From Asticcacaulis biprosthecium C19 (GTDB lineage Bacteria > Pseudomonadota > Alphaproteobacteria > Caulobacterales > Caulobacteraceae), in contig NZ_GL883077.1 in assembly GCF_000204015.1 (NCBI RefSeq), positions 1,496,789 through 1,560,788 on the forward strand: DNA of 64,000 nucleotides. Reading direction: 5' to 3'. Positions 1 through 9,511 of the stretch are shown in pieces. The notes beneath the pieces were generated by a model. The model saw only the letters and a program-made list of their open reading frames with translations, was not told where the DNA came from and did no database searches. Positions within the stretch are counted from its first letter, which is position 1; each line of letters starts with the position of its first letter. The position numbers were made by a program, and so were the translations under genes.

Positions 1-23
1 GTTTAGAAAGACCTGCTGCACCT

Positions 24-1889
24 ATGGCGCAAAAGCCGACCATCCTCAGTGAACCGTTCAAGAAGGCGCTGATCCATTCGACCCGCGCTCTGGCGGAAGA
101 TGCCGAGCTCGAGGTCGTCTTCGGCTCGGATGGACCGCGTCTGGATGGCCAGAAGCTGATCCTGCCGCACCCGCCGCGCGACCTGGCGCCCAAGTTGGCC
201 CAGCGGGTGCGCGGCCAGGCCGACCGCATGGCGCTGCGCCGTGCCCACCATGACGCCGCCGTCGATGCTCGCGCCAGGCCGCGCGATAGCCTGTCCGGTG
301 AAGCCTTCGATGCCCTGGAAGCGGCGCGACTGGACGCCATTGGCGCCCGCGCCATGGCCGGTGTGCGGCTGAATCTCCAGGCGGCGCTGGAGAACGACCT
401 GGAACGGTCGGGCCTCATGCGCAAGGACGACAAGGCCGACCTGGGCCTGCCCGAGATCCTGGGTCTGATGGCGCGCGAGGCCGTCACGGGCGATCCGGTT
501 CCGGCGTCGGTCCAGCGCGTCGTCAACATGCTGCGCCACGAGATCGCCGACAAGACCGGCGACGGTCTGGAGAAGCTGGCGGCCCTGATTCACGACCAGA
601 AGGCCTTCACCCAGCAGGCGCGCAAGGTGTTGACCGCCCTGGACCTTGTCGATGACAGCCTCGATGCCGAGGAGGAAAAGCAGGACGAGGGCGAGGAGGG
701 CGAAAACGACGGTGACAGCCCCCAGGATGACGCCGAACAGGACGAGCAGCCTGACGAAAGCGAGCAACAGCCTGACCAGCCCGAACCCGACCAGCAAGGC
801 CAGGAACAGGCCCAGGAGGGCGAAGACGATTATACCCAGATGTCGGGCGATCCGCAGATGGCGTCCGAAAGCTCGACCGACGAGGTGCCCGATGGCGAGG
901 CCGGCGAGGCTGATGTCCGCGACGAGCCGCCTTTTGCCGACAAGGTCAAGAAAGATTACGACGTCTATACCCGTCAGTTCGACGAGGTCGTCGCGGCCGA
1001 AGACCTGTGCGAGCCCGAGGAACTGGAGCGGCTGCGTGGCTTTTTGAACGCCCAACTGGCCAATATGGCGACGGTGGTGTCGCGTTTGGCCAACAAGCTT
1101 CAGCGCAAGTTGATGGCGCAGCAGAGCCGGTCGTGGTCGTTCGACCTCGAAGAAGGCGTGCTGGACGCCGCCAAGCTGACCCGGGTCATCGTTGATCCGT
1201 CGGCCCCCTTGTCGTTCAAGCAGGAAAAGGACACCGAATTCCGCGACACGGTGGTGACGCTGTTGCTTGACAATTCGGGTTCGATGCGTGGCCGTCCGAT
1301 CATGGTGGCCGCCATCTGCGCCGACGTGCTGGCGCGGACGCTGGAACGTTGCGGCGTCAAGGTCGAGATTTTGGGCTTCACCACCAAGGCGTGGAAGGGC
1401 GGGCTGTCGCGTGAAAAGTGGGTACGTGAAGGCAAGCCGGCCGGTCCGGGGCGGCTGAACGATCTGCGTCACATCATCTACAAGGCGGCGGATTCGCCGT
1501 GGCGCCGGACGCACAAGAATCTGGGCCTGATGATGCGTGAAGGCCTGCTGAAGGAGAATATCGACGGCGAGGCGCTGCAATGGGCGCATTCACGACTGGT
1601 CAACCGTCCCGAGCAGCGCAAGATCCTGATGGTGATTTCCGATGGCGCGCCGGTCGATGACTCGACCCTGAGCGTCAACAATGGTCACTATCTCGAAAAC
1701 CACCTGCGTCGCGTGATTGCCGAAATCGAAGGCGGGCCCAAAAAGCAGGCCGATCGCGTCGAACTGGTCGCCATCGGTATTGGCCACGACGTGACGCGCT
1801 ACTACAAGCGCGCCCTGACCTTGATCGACGTCGAGCACCTTGCCGGTGGGTTAATGGATAAGCTCACCGAGCTCTTTCAAGAAAAATGA
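24..1889 (+). CDS. cobT: Cobaltochelatase subunit CobT
   Basis: CobT works with CobS and CobN to insert cobalt into hydrogenobyrinic acid diamide in the aerobic cobalamin pathway, in the cytoplasm. The 621-residue product has the expected layout: a conserved N-terminal region, a very acidic Glu/Asp/Gln-rich linker at about residues 210-310, and a C-terminal von Willebrand A domain whose MIDAS motif reads DNSGS near residue 415. Length and layout match the family. CobS usually lies just upstream, which would be outside the window. The ATG at 24 begins the conserved [16 protein letters not shown] start. A long opposite-strand ORF here is a codon-bias shadow. Confidence 0.96.
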   Translation: MAQKPTILSEPFKKALIHSTRALAEDAELEVVFGSDGPRLDGQKLILPHPPRDLAPKLAQRVRGQADRMALRRAHHDAAVDARARPRDSLSGEAFDALEAARLDAIGARAMAGVRLNLQAALENDLERSGLMRKDDKADLGLPEILGLMAREAVTGDPVPASVQRVVNMLRHEIADKTGDGLEKLAALIHDQKAFTQQARKVLTALDLVDDSLDAEEEKQDEGEEGENDGDSPQDDAEQDEQPDESEQQPDQPEPDQQGQEQAQEGEDDYTQMSGDPQMASESSTDEVPDGEAGEADVRDEPPFADKVKKDYDVYTRQFDEVVAAEDLCEPEELERLRGFLNAQLANMATVVSRLANKLQRKLMAQQSRSWSFDLEEGVLDAAKLTRVIVDPSAPLSFKQEKDTEFRDTVVTLLLDNSGSMRGRPIMVAAICADVLARTLERCGVKVEILGFTTKAWKGGLSREKWVREGKPAGPGRLNDLRHIIYKAADSPWRRTHKNLGLMMREGLLKENIDGEALQWAHSRLVNRPEQRKILMVISDGAPVDDSTLSVNNGHYLENHLRRVIAEIEGGPKKQADRVELVAIGIGHDVTRYYKRALTLIDVEHLAGGLMDKLTELFQEK

Positions 1890-1899
1890 CGTGTGGCGC

Positions 1900-2088
1900 C
1901 TAAGCGCCCTTGGCGACCAAGCGTTCCTTGGCGCGTTGCGACGCCTTCTGCGCATCCGCCCAGTTGCGTTCAACGCCGGTGGCGACGGGGGTGCCGCCGG
2001 CTTTAGGCCAGATCTTCCATTGGCAGCTATTGGGACCGCGCGGATAAAGACCGATTTCGTATTCTGTAGATTCAGTTTGCATCCACAC
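1900..2088 (-). CDS. Small conserved-looking hypothetical protein
   Basis: A 62-residue soluble protein without cysteine pairs, signal peptide or membrane segment. It is rich in Lys and Arg at its C-terminal end (QRAKERLVAKGA) and contains a Gly-Pro-Trp-rich centre. It converges on cobT, whose stop lies 11 bp away, and is divergent from the phytase-like gene. I do not recognise a family. Codon use is like the neighbours, which supports a real gene, but the short length keeps confidence moderate. Confidence 0.55.
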   Translation of the reverse strand: MWMQTESTEYEIGLYPRGPNSCQWKIWPKAGGTPVATGVERNWADAQKASQRAKERLVAKGA

Positions 2089-2130
2089 ATGATATCAGCA
2101 AGCCACACGGATTACAAACTGAGACCGACC

Positions 2131-3048
2131 ATGAGATGGCTGAACCTGACGATCGCCGCACTTTTGCTGGCCTGGCCTGTCCACGCGGAGTTGCGCCCCT
2201 ATGGTAGCGAGCGCATCGCGCTCGTGCCCTTGCCAGCCGCCGCCGCCGCCAAGCCGCTGAACGCCAAGGTGCGCTATGCCGGTGGCTATCAGGTCGTTGC
2301 TCAAGGCACGTCGCAGGTCATGGGTCTGTCGGACCTGGAGATTGCCGACGGCCAGGTTACGGCGCTGAGCGACCTTGGTGCGGTGGTTCGGTTCCCGCTG
2401 GACGGGGGAGCAGCGAAGATCGACCTGCTGCGCGATCGTGACGGCAAGACCTCGATCAACCGCGATTTCAACGACGCTGAAGATCTGGCGACCGGTCCGG
2501 ACGGTACGCGCTATGTCAGCTTTGAGCGCCTGCATCGCGTCATGGTCTATGCCCCCGGTGCCGCCTGGAGCGCGACACCCACGCAGCTTTCGCTGCCGGG
2601 CCTGCCGGCCCTGCCCAACAATGAAGGGCTGGAAGGTCTGGCCTGGCTGGATGGGCAATTGTTGGCGGGCGCGGAGTCGGGTGGGTTCTGGCTGTGTGGC
2701 GTGGCAAGGCCGGGCTGCAAGGCCGTAGCCGGGCCGTCGGTGCCGGGCTTTATGTACAAGCTGGTGTCGCTGGCGCCGGTGCCGGGGCGCAGCGACGAAG
2801 TTCTGGCGCTGTATCGCTTCTATTCGCCGTTCAGCGGGCCGCGTTCAGTGTTGACCCGGCTACGGTTGACGGACGGCGTGCTGGTCAAGGTCGAGGACAT
2901 GGCGGCTGTGGCGCCACCCCTCGCCGCCGACAATTACGAAGGCGTGGCGGCGGTGAAGACGGACGCCGGCTACCGTCTGTACGTGATCTCCGACAGCCTG
3001 GCCGATGACGGCAAGCCGCGGCTGCTGATGTTTGACTGGACGCTCTAA
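2131..3048 (+). CDS. Secreted phytase-like esterase (PF13449-type beta-propeller)
   Basis: Residues 1-19 form a signal peptide (MRWLNLTIAALLLAWPVHA), so the mature protein should be periplasmic or secreted. The rest resembles the esterase-like activity of phytase family, with blocks such as LSDLEI, RDFNDAEDLA, NEGLEGLAW and NYEGVA, typical of a propeller that hydrolyses phosphate or carboxyl esters. The substrate is unknown. I chose the ATG at 2131 because it starts the signal peptide; the reading frame is open further upstream, but that stretch has no signal sequence. It ends tail-to-tail with the next gene, overlapping by 4 bp. Confidence 0.78.
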   Translation: MRWLNLTIAALLLAWPVHAELRPYGSERIALVPLPAAAAAKPLNAKVRYAGGYQVVAQGTSQVMGLSDLEIADGQVTALSDLGAVVRFPLDGGAAKIDLLRDRDGKTSINRDFNDAEDLATGPDGTRYVSFERLHRVMVYAPGAAWSATPTQLSLPGLPALPNNEGLEGLAWLDGQLLAGAESGGFWLCGVARPGCKAVAGPSVPGFMYKLVSLAPVPGRSDEVLALYRFYSPFSGPRSVLTRLRLTDGVLVKVEDMAAVAPPLAADNYEGVAAVKTDAGYRLYVISDSLADDGKPRLLMFDWTL

Positions 3049-4448
3049 GGTTTTGTTCCAGGCACAGTATAGCCCTTGGTGGCATCGTCCAGGACGAGAA
3101 CCCAGTCGGGACCGGTGGGCGGGCTTGTCACCTTCAATGTCGGGCCGGTGTGCTCTCCCATCGGACGGGCAAAGCCGGTGCGCGGATCATACCACCAGGC
3201 CTTCACGGTTTTCGCCTTCAGTCGGGTTAGGTCGATGGTGGCCGGACGGTCATTGAGCGGGAAATAGACAAAGGCATAGGTGCCGGCGGCGTCTCGCGTC
3301 GCCGTCATATGCAGGTTTCCGCTGTCCTGACCTTCGAGGATCAGGCTGTCGTCGGGAATGCGGTCCAGTTGCGGCCGTGATTCGATCAGGTCGCGCAGAA
3401 AGACCATTTGGCGGCCACCCGGGCGGTGCAGGGCGGTCACCCAATCCATCCTGGCGTGGTTGATGACGTCGTTGCGCGGGCCGACCATGCCCCATATCGA
3501 ATGGTGGCCATAGGTGACGCCGGCCGCGCCGGCAAAGACCGAGCGATAGGTTTGTTTGCGGACATCGTAGTCATCGAAATAGCCGGTGGCAGCGTCCCAG
3601 CGCGGCCACGAATTGTAAGGATGGTCCTCGTAGTTGGGTTCCAGATCGAGGGTCGGCTTGGGCTTGGGAAGGGCGAAGTCGTGGGCGACCATCTCCCACA
3701 CTGGGACGTCGTGGCCGCCGCCATGACCGCTTTGCATGCCGTGGATATCCAGCCAGGCGGCATTGGGCAGGGTGTAGGACGTCCCTTGCGGCCCGCCGCT
3801 CGGGTGGTAGGCGATCAGCGGGTCGTGGCCACAGGCTGTGGTAATCCCTTTGGCCATGGCGGCCCAGACGGGGCGATAATCGACGCCGTCGTTCTCAGGT
3901 GGCCGATCTCCGCCCAGCATCCACACGATATTGTCACGGCATTTCAAATGCCCGGCGAGGAAGCGGCCATAGGCTTCAGCGCGGGCGGGATCGGAAGGCG
4001 GGAAGATCTGTGGGCCCAAGCCCCACATGGCGGTGACCTTGTCACCCCAGGTCGGTAGCAGGGCGACATAGAGACCATCGCTTTCGGCGCGTTCCACCAC
4101 CTGCGCGACGCGGTCGAAATAGGCCAGGTTGGGTTTGGACGGGTCGCCATCCTGAAACGGCGTCAGGCCATCGGGAGTCGGTTTGCGCAGGCCGTCGACC
4201 TCGCCCAACACCACCGTTTGGATGATGGTATAGCCCTGTCGGCTGCGGGTCTTGAGGTAGTAGGCCTGTTCATCCGGTGTCGCGGCGTGGATGAGTTCCC
4301 AGGCCGTGTCCCCCAGCCAGAAGAAGGGCTTGCCGTCTGGGGTGACGAAGTAATGGCCATTGGGCGAAACTGACAGAGGCGGTAGCGGCTTGGCCGCAGC
4401 GGGGACGGCTAAGGCCGCGAGGATGGCGGCGAGGGCGATCAGGCGCAT
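3045..4448 (-). CDS. Secreted glycoside hydrolase, DUF4038/GH140 (apiosidase-like)
   Basis: The 467-residue product starts with a signal peptide ending near PAAAKP. It continues with the family signature of a TIM-barrel hydrolase: GHYFVTPDGKPFFWLGDTAW, then GYTIIQTVVLGE, NIVWMLGGD, and a C-terminal beta-domain (KAWWYDPRTG). GH140-like enzymes release apiose or other sugars from pectic side chains in the periplasm or outside the cell. The likely acid/base is the Asp in MLGGD and the nucleophile the Glu in LDLEPNYED. The exact sugar cannot be read from sequence. No sugar transporter or TonB receptor sits beside it. Confidence 0.82.
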   Translation of the reverse strand: MRLIALAAILAALAVPAAAKPLPPLSVSPNGHYFVTPDGKPFFWLGDTAWELIHAATPDEQAYYLKTRSRQGYTIIQTVVLGEVDGLRKPTPDGLTPFQDGDPSKPNLAYFDRVAQVVERAESDGLYVALLPTWGDKVTAMWGLGPQIFPPSDPARAEAYGRFLAGHLKCRDNIVWMLGGDRPPENDGVDYRPVWAAMAKGITTACGHDPLIAYHPSGGPQGTSYTLPNAAWLDIHGMQSGHGGGHDVPVWEMVAHDFALPKPKPTLDLEPNYEDHPYNSWPRWDAATGYFDDYDVRKQTYRSVFAGAAGVTYGHHSIWGMVGPRNDVINHARMDWVTALHRPGGRQMVFLRDLIESRPQLDRIPDDSLILEGQDSGNLHMTATRDAAGTYAFVYFPLNDRPATIDLTRLKAKTVKAWWYDPRTGFARPMGEHTGPTLKVTSPPTGPDWVLVLDDATKGYTVPGTKP

Positions 4449-4496
4449 GGTTCTCTCCCGGTGTTTTGGGCGAGCCTATCCGGAATTACGGCAACA

Positions 4497-4535
4497 AAAA
4501 ACCCCGGACCTTGCGGGCCAGGGTTCTTTGTGTGT
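4497..4535 (-). terminator. Rho-independent terminator after rpmB
   Basis: Read on the minus strand, an 11-bp GC stem (AACCCTGGCCC / GGTCCGGGGTT, imperfect) is followed by a run of six T. It lies directly after the rpmB stop, so it should end that transcript. Confidence 0.75.
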
Positions 4536-4554
4536 TCGATCAGAAGTCGGAAAC

Positions 4555-4845
4555 TTAAGCCTTGGCGGCCAGCTTGTCCTTGATCTGCTTCTTCAGGCGA
4601 CGAGCGCGCAGCGACAGATCGGCGTCGTCGGCCTTGACCAGGAAGGCATCCAGGCCGCCACGAAAGTCGAGCGTGCGCAGGGCAGCGTTCGAAATCTTCA
4701 GCCGATAGGCCTGACCCAGCGCTTCGGATTGCAGGGCGGTTTGACGCAGAGACGGCAGGAAGCGGCGCTTCGTCTTGACATTTGAGTGGCTCACGCTGTG
4801 GCCGACCATGGGACCGACACCGGTGAGTTCGCAACGACGCGACAT
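4555..4845 (-). CDS. rpmB: 50S ribosomal protein L28
   Basis: A 96-residue basic protein starting [20 protein letters not shown], the standard L28 start, and ending in the Lys/Arg-rich helix [17 protein letters not shown]. It is part of the large ribosomal subunit. The reading frame is open further upstream, but the ATG at 4845 gives the family length and N-terminus. Only one cysteine is visible, so this is not the four-cysteine zinc-binding L28 variant. It is a single-gene unit with its own terminator. Confidence 0.97.
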   Translation of the reverse strand: MSRRCELTGVGPMVGHSVSHSNVKTKRRFLPSLRQTALQSEALGQAYRLKISNAALRTLDFRGGLDAFLVKADDADLSLRARRLKKQIKDKLAAKA

Positions 4846-5044
4846 GGGTTCTACCTTCGAGTAAAGATAATAGGATGCGGCGGCCAGAGGACCTCGGGCC
4901 GCCAAGAGGGCCGTTCCATAACGAAAGCCCGCTGACAGGTCAAGGGCTAAACCACTTTTTTGCTGTCTTGGGCTTCTGTTGCTTATACCTCTCACCGCAA
5001 GCGCGCTAGACGATTCACACAAGTCCGCGCAGGTTACCTCTCTC

Positions 5045-5272
5045 TTTTTCCTCCCCGCTTGTCGGGGAGGGGACCGCTCGAACGAGCGGAGCCCGGAGGG
5101 CGCAGTGAGAGAGGTGCGGTGGTGGGGTTTCTTACTTTACTTTCAACAGCTTGACTTTATCCGAGTACGCAAAGATACCCCACCACCATTTCGCTGCGCG
5201 TCACTTCGCTACGCTGCGTTTTGCTTCGCTCATGGTCCCCCTCCCCAACAAGTGGGGAGGAAAAAGGAAGTT
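5045..5272. repeat. Inverted-arm intergenic repeat, copy 1 (MITE-like)
   Basis: The left arm begins with a hairpin (CTCCCCGCTTGTCGGGGAG), then GGACCGCTCGAACGAGC and GAGGTGCGGTGGTGGGG. The right arm is the inverse, CCCCACCACCATTTCGCT, then CTCATGGTCCCCCTCCCC and a last GGGGAGG. A second copy with the same plan lies at 8283-8492. No ORF is carried. This looks like a non-autonomous mobile repeat filling the gap between rpmB and the aldehyde dehydrogenase. No gene is visible between 4846 and 5413. Confidence 0.7.
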
Positions 5273-5355
5273 ATTACAAGGCATTATCGTGGGTAGAGAG
5301 GTCGAGCGGCTTGTCTGCAAACCCTAGAGCGCACGCGGGGAGGTATCAGCTTAGT

Positions 5356-5397
5356 GAAAAAGCCCCCGGCACATGGGGCCGGGGGCTGGCTCAATGG
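5356..5397 (-). terminator. Rho-independent terminator after the aldehyde dehydrogenase
   Basis: On the minus strand AGCCCCCGGCCCC, a four-base loop, and its complement form a strong stem followed by TTTTTC, just past the stop of the dehydrogenase gene. Confidence 0.8.
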
Positions 5398-5413
5398 TTG
5401 CGGCAGAAGCAAC

Positions 5414-6931
5414 TCAGAAGAAGCCCAGTTTCTGCGGGGCATAGGAGACCAGCAGGTTCTTGGTCTGCTGGTAGTGACCCAGCATCATCTTGTGGGTTTC
5501 GCGGCCGATACCCGACTGCTTGTAGCCGCCAAACGCCGCGTGCGCCGGGTAGGCATGGTAGCAGTTGGTCCACACACGGCCCGCCTGGATGCCGCGGCCG
5601 GCGCGGTAGGCCAGGTTCATGTCGCGCGACCACACTCCGGCGCCCAGACCGTAGACCGTGTCGTTGGCTATTTCGATAGCTTCCTCGACCGTCTTGAAGG
5701 TGGTTACCGACACGACCGGGCCAAAGATCTCCTCCTGGAAGACGCGCATCTTGTTGTGGCCTTCGAAGACCGTCGGCTGGATGTAGAAGCCGTCATTGAG
5801 GTCGCCGCCCAGCCGGGTGATATCGCCGCCGGTCAGGACCCTGGCGCCTTCATTGCGACCGATTTCGAGATAGCGCCGGATCTTGTCGTACTGCTCCTGT
5901 GATGCCTGGGCGCCGATCATTGTGCCCATATCCAGCGGATCGCCCTGGGTGATCGCCTTCACCCGGGCCAGGGCCTTTTCCATAAAGCGGTCGTAGATGG
6001 ATTCGTGCACAAGGGCGCGCGACGGGCAGGTGCAGACCTCACCCTGGTTCAGGGCGAAGAAGGCGAATCCTTCCAGCGCCTTGTCGAGGAAGGCGTCGTC
6101 TTCGGCCATGACGTCAGCGAAGAAAACGTTAGGCGACTTGCCGCCCAGTTCGAGGGTGATGTTGGTCACGTTGTCGGCGGCATAGCGCATGATCTCCTTG
6201 CCCACCGCCGTCGAGCCGGTAAAGGCGACCTTGGCGATGCGCGGGCTCTGGGCCAAAGGCTTGCCGGCTTCAATGCCGGTACCGTTGACGATGTTGAGCA
6301 CGCCGGGCGGCAGCAGATCGTGGATCAGTTCAGCCACCACCAGAATCGAGGCCGGGGTTTGTTCAGCCGGTTTCATGATGACGCAGTTGCCAGCGGCCAG
6401 GGCGGGCGCCAGCTTCCAAGCCGCCATCAGGATAGGGAAGTTCCACGGAATGATCTGACCGACGACGCCCAGGGGCTCATGGAAATGATAGGCGACGGTG
6501 TCGTTGTCGATCTCGCCGATCGAGCCTTCCTGGGCGCGAATGCAGCCGGCGAAGTAGCGGAAATGGTCGATGGCCAGGGGAATGTCGGCGACCGTGGTTT
6601 CACGCAACGGCTTGCCATTGTCCCAGGTTTCGGCCTCGGCGATCAGCGGCAGATTGGCTTCGATACGGTCAGCGATTCTGAGCAGGATGTTGGAGCGTTC
6701 GGTCACCGAAGTTCGGCCCCAGGCATCCTTGGCGCGGTGGGCGGCGTCCAGGGCGAGGTCGATATCTTCCGACGTGGAGCGCGGGACTTCGCACAGCTTG
6801 CGGCCGTTGACCGGGGACAGGTTGTCCATGTAGCGTCCCAGGACCGGCTCGATCCATTCGCCGCCGATATAGTTGCCATATCGCGTGCGGAATGGGGTGC
6901 CGGCGTCGATCAGGCGTTCGAACTTGGTCAT
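5414..6931 (-). CDS. NAD-dependent aldehyde dehydrogenase (AcoD/ExaC type)
   Basis: A cytosolic 505-residue ALDH-superfamily enzyme that oxidises aldehydes, probably acetaldehyde or a similar short aldehyde, to acids. The NAD-binding segment reads [11 protein letters not shown]; the catalytic pair is Glu261 (LELGGKSPN) and Cys300 ([11 protein letters not shown]). The double-cysteine CTC and the [15 protein letters not shown] start are typical of the acetoin/ethanol-linked AcoD/ExaC branch. A clear AGGAGG lies before the ATG. The gene is divergent from an AcoR-like regulator with a perfect dyad between them, so alcohol- or acetoin-type induction is likely. Substrate is inferred. Confidence 0.93.
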   Translation of the reverse strand: MTKFERLIDAGTPFRTRYGNYIGGEWIEPVLGRYMDNLSPVNGRKLCEVPRSTSEDIDLALDAAHRAKDAWGRTSVTERSNILLRIADRIEANLPLIAEAETWDNGKPLRETTVADIPLAIDHFRYFAGCIRAQEGSIGEIDNDTVAYHFHEPLGVVGQIIPWNFPILMAAWKLAPALAAGNCVIMKPAEQTPASILVVAELIHDLLPPGVLNIVNGTGIEAGKPLAQSPRIAKVAFTGSTAVGKEIMRYAADNVTNITLELGGKSPNVFFADVMAEDDAFLDKALEGFAFFALNQGEVCTCPSRALVHESIYDRFMEKALARVKAITQGDPLDMGTMIGAQASQEQYDKIRRYLEIGRNEGARVLTGGDITRLGGDLNDGFYIQPTVFEGHNKMRVFQEEIFGPVVSVTTFKTVEEAIEIANDTVYGLGAGVWSRDMNLAYRAGRGIQAGRVWTNCYHAYPAHAAFGGYKQSGIGRETHKMMLGHYQQTKNLLVSYAPQKLGFF

Positions 6932-7107
6932 CTGTGATCCTCCTGCGGGTCAGTGTGGCGGGTTGCGCCCCGTCCAGCTTGGCCATCAGGCTGCGCCCGA
7001 ATGGCCTGATCCGGCAACAGCGGCAGGAGGTGCGAGCGGCGGATTGACAGGGTTTTTCGCAGGCTTTGCGCCTGGGTGTCGCGCCCCGCGGCGGTTGTCG
7101 CGGTGGT

Positions 7108-7122
7108 GTCGCAAATTGCGAC
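7108..7122. promoter_or_regulatory. Probable regulator-binding dyad between ALDH and AcoR-like gene
   Basis: GTCGCAAATTGCGAC is a perfect 7-1-7 inverted repeat lying 177 bp upstream of the dehydrogenase start. Its distance suits an upstream activating sequence for a Fis-type helix-turn-helix activator such as the product of the adjacent gene. No clear sigma-54 -24/-12 pair was found near either start. Confidence 0.5.
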
Positions 7123-7236
7123 GGTCGGGGCGTGTGTCCGGATCAATCTTGCTGTGATCCCGCTTGATTTGGCTTGCACCGGCGCGCTTATGGGCATTCA
7201 ATCGGTTGCAATAATCATAAACCAGGGAGGCGGGAC

Positions 7237-8277
7237 TTGATCCCTGCCCAGCCGTCTCAGATCGAAGCCGCCCGCAAGACCTTCTTTGCGGGTAAGGGCC
7301 TGCCTGTCGACCAGATTGGCCATGCCATTCTGCGGTCATGGATTCGTTGCGCCGACATGGGGTTGAACGAGTCCGCCACGCCCGATTTTGCCGCGCCGAC
7401 GCGATCGGAGCTGAAGGTGCTGCAAGAACGTCATGAAGCTTTGCGCCGGATCTGCCGGCCCGAGTTGGACGCCCTGTATGGCGAGGCACGTGAGCTGGCG
7501 GGCATGGTCGTTCTGACCAACGCCAAGGGAGAGATCCTCGATGCCGTGGGAGATCCCGCCTTTGCTGGTCGGGCGGCGGAAGTGGCTTTGCGGCCGGGCG
7601 CCCAGTGGAGCGAGGACGGCACTGGCACCAATGCCATCGGAACAGCGATCGCCGAACGCCGTGCCGTCGTGGTCAATGGCGCAGAACATTATTTCCGCGG
7701 ACATCAGAATTTGAGCTGTGCCGCCACGCCGATCATCGATCCGCGCGGCGCGACCCTGGGCGTGCTGGATATCTCGACACCGTCAACCCTGCCGGCGGGA
7801 CAGATGCTGGGCATGGTGCGCATGGCGGTGGAGCAGATCGAACACCGGCTGTTTCGCGGTGGCTTCGAAGGCTGCCAGACCCTGCGGTTCCAGACCGATC
7901 CGGCGCTTCTCGGCGCCGCGCGCGAGGGCATCCTGGTGTTTCGCGACGGCGTCGTGGTAGCGGCCAACCGGCGCGGCCTGTCCCTGGTCGGGCGCAGTTG
8001 GGATGGCCTGGACAGCCTGCATCTGGAAGACCTGTTCGACGCTGCGTCCTTAAGCAGCGGCCCGCTGCATGGGCGTGACGGGCGTGAGTTCGTAGCTCGC
8101 CTCGATGATGACGGATTGGCCTCTGTGCCGCTTGCTGTGTCGACGTCGTCGCTCGTGGACCTGGAACTGGCCACCATCCGCAATGCTTTGGCTGTCCACA
8201 ATGGCAGTGTCAGCGCGGCGGCCCGACAACTGGGTATTCATCGCAGTACGATTTACCGCCGGATGGCGGGACAGTGA
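7237..8277 (+). CDS. AcoR-like regulator: GAF plus Fis-type HTH, no AAA+ domain
   Basis: About 346 residues. The N-terminal half is typical of AcoR/acetoin-type activators: ILRSWIRCADMGL, then a GAF sensor domain with WSEDGTGTNAIGTA and SCAATPIIDPRGATLGVLDIS. The C-terminus is a Fis-like HTH, NGSVSAAARQLGIHRSTIYRRM. The central sigma-54-interacting AAA+ ATPase, with its GAFTGA loop and Walker motifs, is absent; only about 100 residues separate GAF and HTH. It therefore cannot activate sigma-54 RNA polymerase in the classic way. A TTG start at 7237 with GGGAGG just upstream is preferred over the ATG at 7174. Confidence 0.8.
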   Translation: MIPAQPSQIEAARKTFFAGKGLPVDQIGHAILRSWIRCADMGLNESATPDFAAPTRSELKVLQERHEALRRICRPELDALYGEARELAGMVVLTNAKGEILDAVGDPAFAGRAAEVALRPGAQWSEDGTGTNAIGTAIAERRAVVVNGAEHYFRGHQNLSCAATPIIDPRGATLGVLDISTPSTLPAGQMLGMVRMAVEQIEHRLFRGGFEGCQTLRFQTDPALLGAAREGILVFRDGVVVAANRRGLSLVGRSWDGLDSLHLEDLFDAASLSSGPLHGRDGREFVARLDDDGLASVPLAVSTSSLVDLELATIRNALAVHNGSVSAAARQLGIHRSTIYRRMAGQ

Positions 8278-8282
8278 TCCAT

Positions 8283-8492
8283 TATACCTCCCTGCGCTTG
8301 CGTGGGGAGGGGGACCGCTCGAATGAGCCAGGCCGTAGGCCGCCAGTGAGTGAGGTGCGGTGGTGGGGCGACTTTCTTTCGAAACGCCGTGGTCCGCAAC
8401 TTGGACGGCAAGTCGCCCCACCACCATTTCGCTCCACTTCGCTTTGCTCGTTCCCGCTCATGGTTCCCCTCCCCGCTCGCGGGGAGGTATCA
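8283..8492. repeat. Inverted-arm intergenic repeat, copy 2 (MITE-like)
   Basis: Same plan as the element at 5045-5272: a GGGGAGGGGGACCGCTCGAA left arm running to GAGGTGCGGTGGTGGGG, a variable centre, then CCCCACCACCATTTCGCT and a right arm ending CCCCTCCCCGCTCGCGGGGAGG. The centres of the two copies differ while the arms match, as expected of a family of short inverted-arm elements. Confidence 0.7.
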
Positions 8493-8530
8493 AAAAAGCC
8501 TCCCAGGTTTCCCCTGAGAGGCTCTTCTCG
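8493..8530 (-). terminator. Rho-independent terminator after carD
   Basis: On the minus strand AGAGCCTCTCAGGGG and CCTGGGAGGCT form a stem followed by six T. It sits between carD and repeat copy 2. Confidence 0.7.
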
Positions 8531-8549
8531 TATCCGACAATCGGACGGC

Positions 8550-9068
8550 TTACGCCGCCTTGGTCAGGTTCTTGTTGAGCAGGGCGACGGCGGCGTCACG
8601 GTCGATCTTTTCGATCGCGGCGACTTCGCGGGCCATGCGGTCCAGGGCCGACTCATAGAGTTGGCGCTCGGAATAGGATTGTTCCGGCTGGCTGTCCGAA
8701 CGGTACAGGTCGCGCACGACCTCGGCCAGCGACACCAGGCAGCCCGAGTTGATCTTGGCTTCATATTCCTGGGCGCGGCGCGACCACATGGTGCGTTTGA
8801 TACGGGCGCGGCCCTTCAGGGTGACCAGGGCCTGCGACATGACGGCTTCGGCGGCCAGGTGGCGCAGACCGGCGGTCTTGGCCTTTTTGGTCGGGACGCG
8901 CAGGGTCATTTTCTCGTGGTCGAAGGTGACGACGAAAACTTCCAGAGCGTAACCAGCCACTTCCTGAGTCTCGACCGCCGCGACGGTGCCGACGCCATGC
9001 GCCGGATAGACGACCTTGTCGCCTACGGAAAAATCAAAACGGGAGAGGGTGAGGGTGTCTGCGGACAT
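8550..9068 (-). CDS. carD: CarD/CdnL-family RNA polymerase-binding transcription factor
   Basis: The N-terminal Tudor-like domain (FSVGDKVVYPAHGVGTVAAVE) binds the RNA polymerase beta subunit. The helical C-terminal domain (KRTMWSRRAQEYEAKINSG, LAEVVRDLYR) contacts promoter DNA. CarD/CdnL proteins stabilise open complexes, notably at rRNA promoters. I start at the ATG at 9068 (MSADTLTLSRF) because GAAAGGGA precedes it at good spacing; an in-frame ATG seven codons earlier is possible. The order S4 protein, fdxA, carD on one strand is a common alphaproteobacterial grouping. Confidence 0.93.
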   Translation of the reverse strand: MSADTLTLSRFDFSVGDKVVYPAHGVGTVAAVETQEVAGYALEVFVVTFDHEKMTLRVPTKKAKTAGLRHLAAEAVMSQALVTLKGRARIKRTMWSRRAQEYEAKINSGCLVSLAEVVRDLYRSDSQPEQSYSERQLYESALDRMAREVAAIEKIDRDAAVALLNKNLTKAA

Positions 9069-9511
9069 GTGTACGTCCCTTTCGCTCAAGGTTGTGACCG
9101 GACGCGGATGTTAACCATAGTCTCAATAGGGTGTCAGAAGCTGGCAGGCCTGCTCCGGGGAGGGGGCAGACATGTCGAGAGCGCACAAGAAATTAGACCG
9201 GGAAGGTAGGTCCTTCTGGTCTCTATGTGCGCGTCATTTCCTGACTAAGACAAGGTTGGCATCCGACCTGCGTCGATGGCGCGTCACAGGCCCGAAGGAG
9301 AAGCCCGGTTCTGGACGCATAAAACAAAAGAAGATATGCGCGGATCGTGAAGGCCCCGATTATGTCCGCAAAGACATGGGAGAACCCGTTCGACTCTTGC
9401 AATACCGAACTTTATATCACAAATTTGCGACAAGATAAAGGCTCTGTAAGTCACGGGTCTTCGCGACCGCAAACAGGCCGGATTCAACCGTTTACACAGA
9501 TTGCGCGGTAT
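9069..9511. other. Intergenic region upstream of carD
   Basis: About 440 bp between carD and fdxA. It should contain the carD promoter, but I see no convincing -35/-10 pair, RNA gene or repeat. An 88-codon forward ORF (9172-9438) has no ribosome binding site and a composition unlike the real genes. Local GC is lower than in the flanks. Confidence 0.4.

Noticed and set aside
3-1589. 528-codon ORF opposite cobT
   Set aside because: It mirrors cobT codon bias, has no start signal or domain, and cobT is certain.
6932-7236. Sigma-54 promoter between the dehydrogenase and its regulator
   Set aside because: No convincing GG-N10-GC pair at the right distance on either strand, and the regulator lacks the ATPase.
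9172-9438. 88-codon forward ORF upstream of carD
   Set aside because: No ribosome site, odd composition and no domain.
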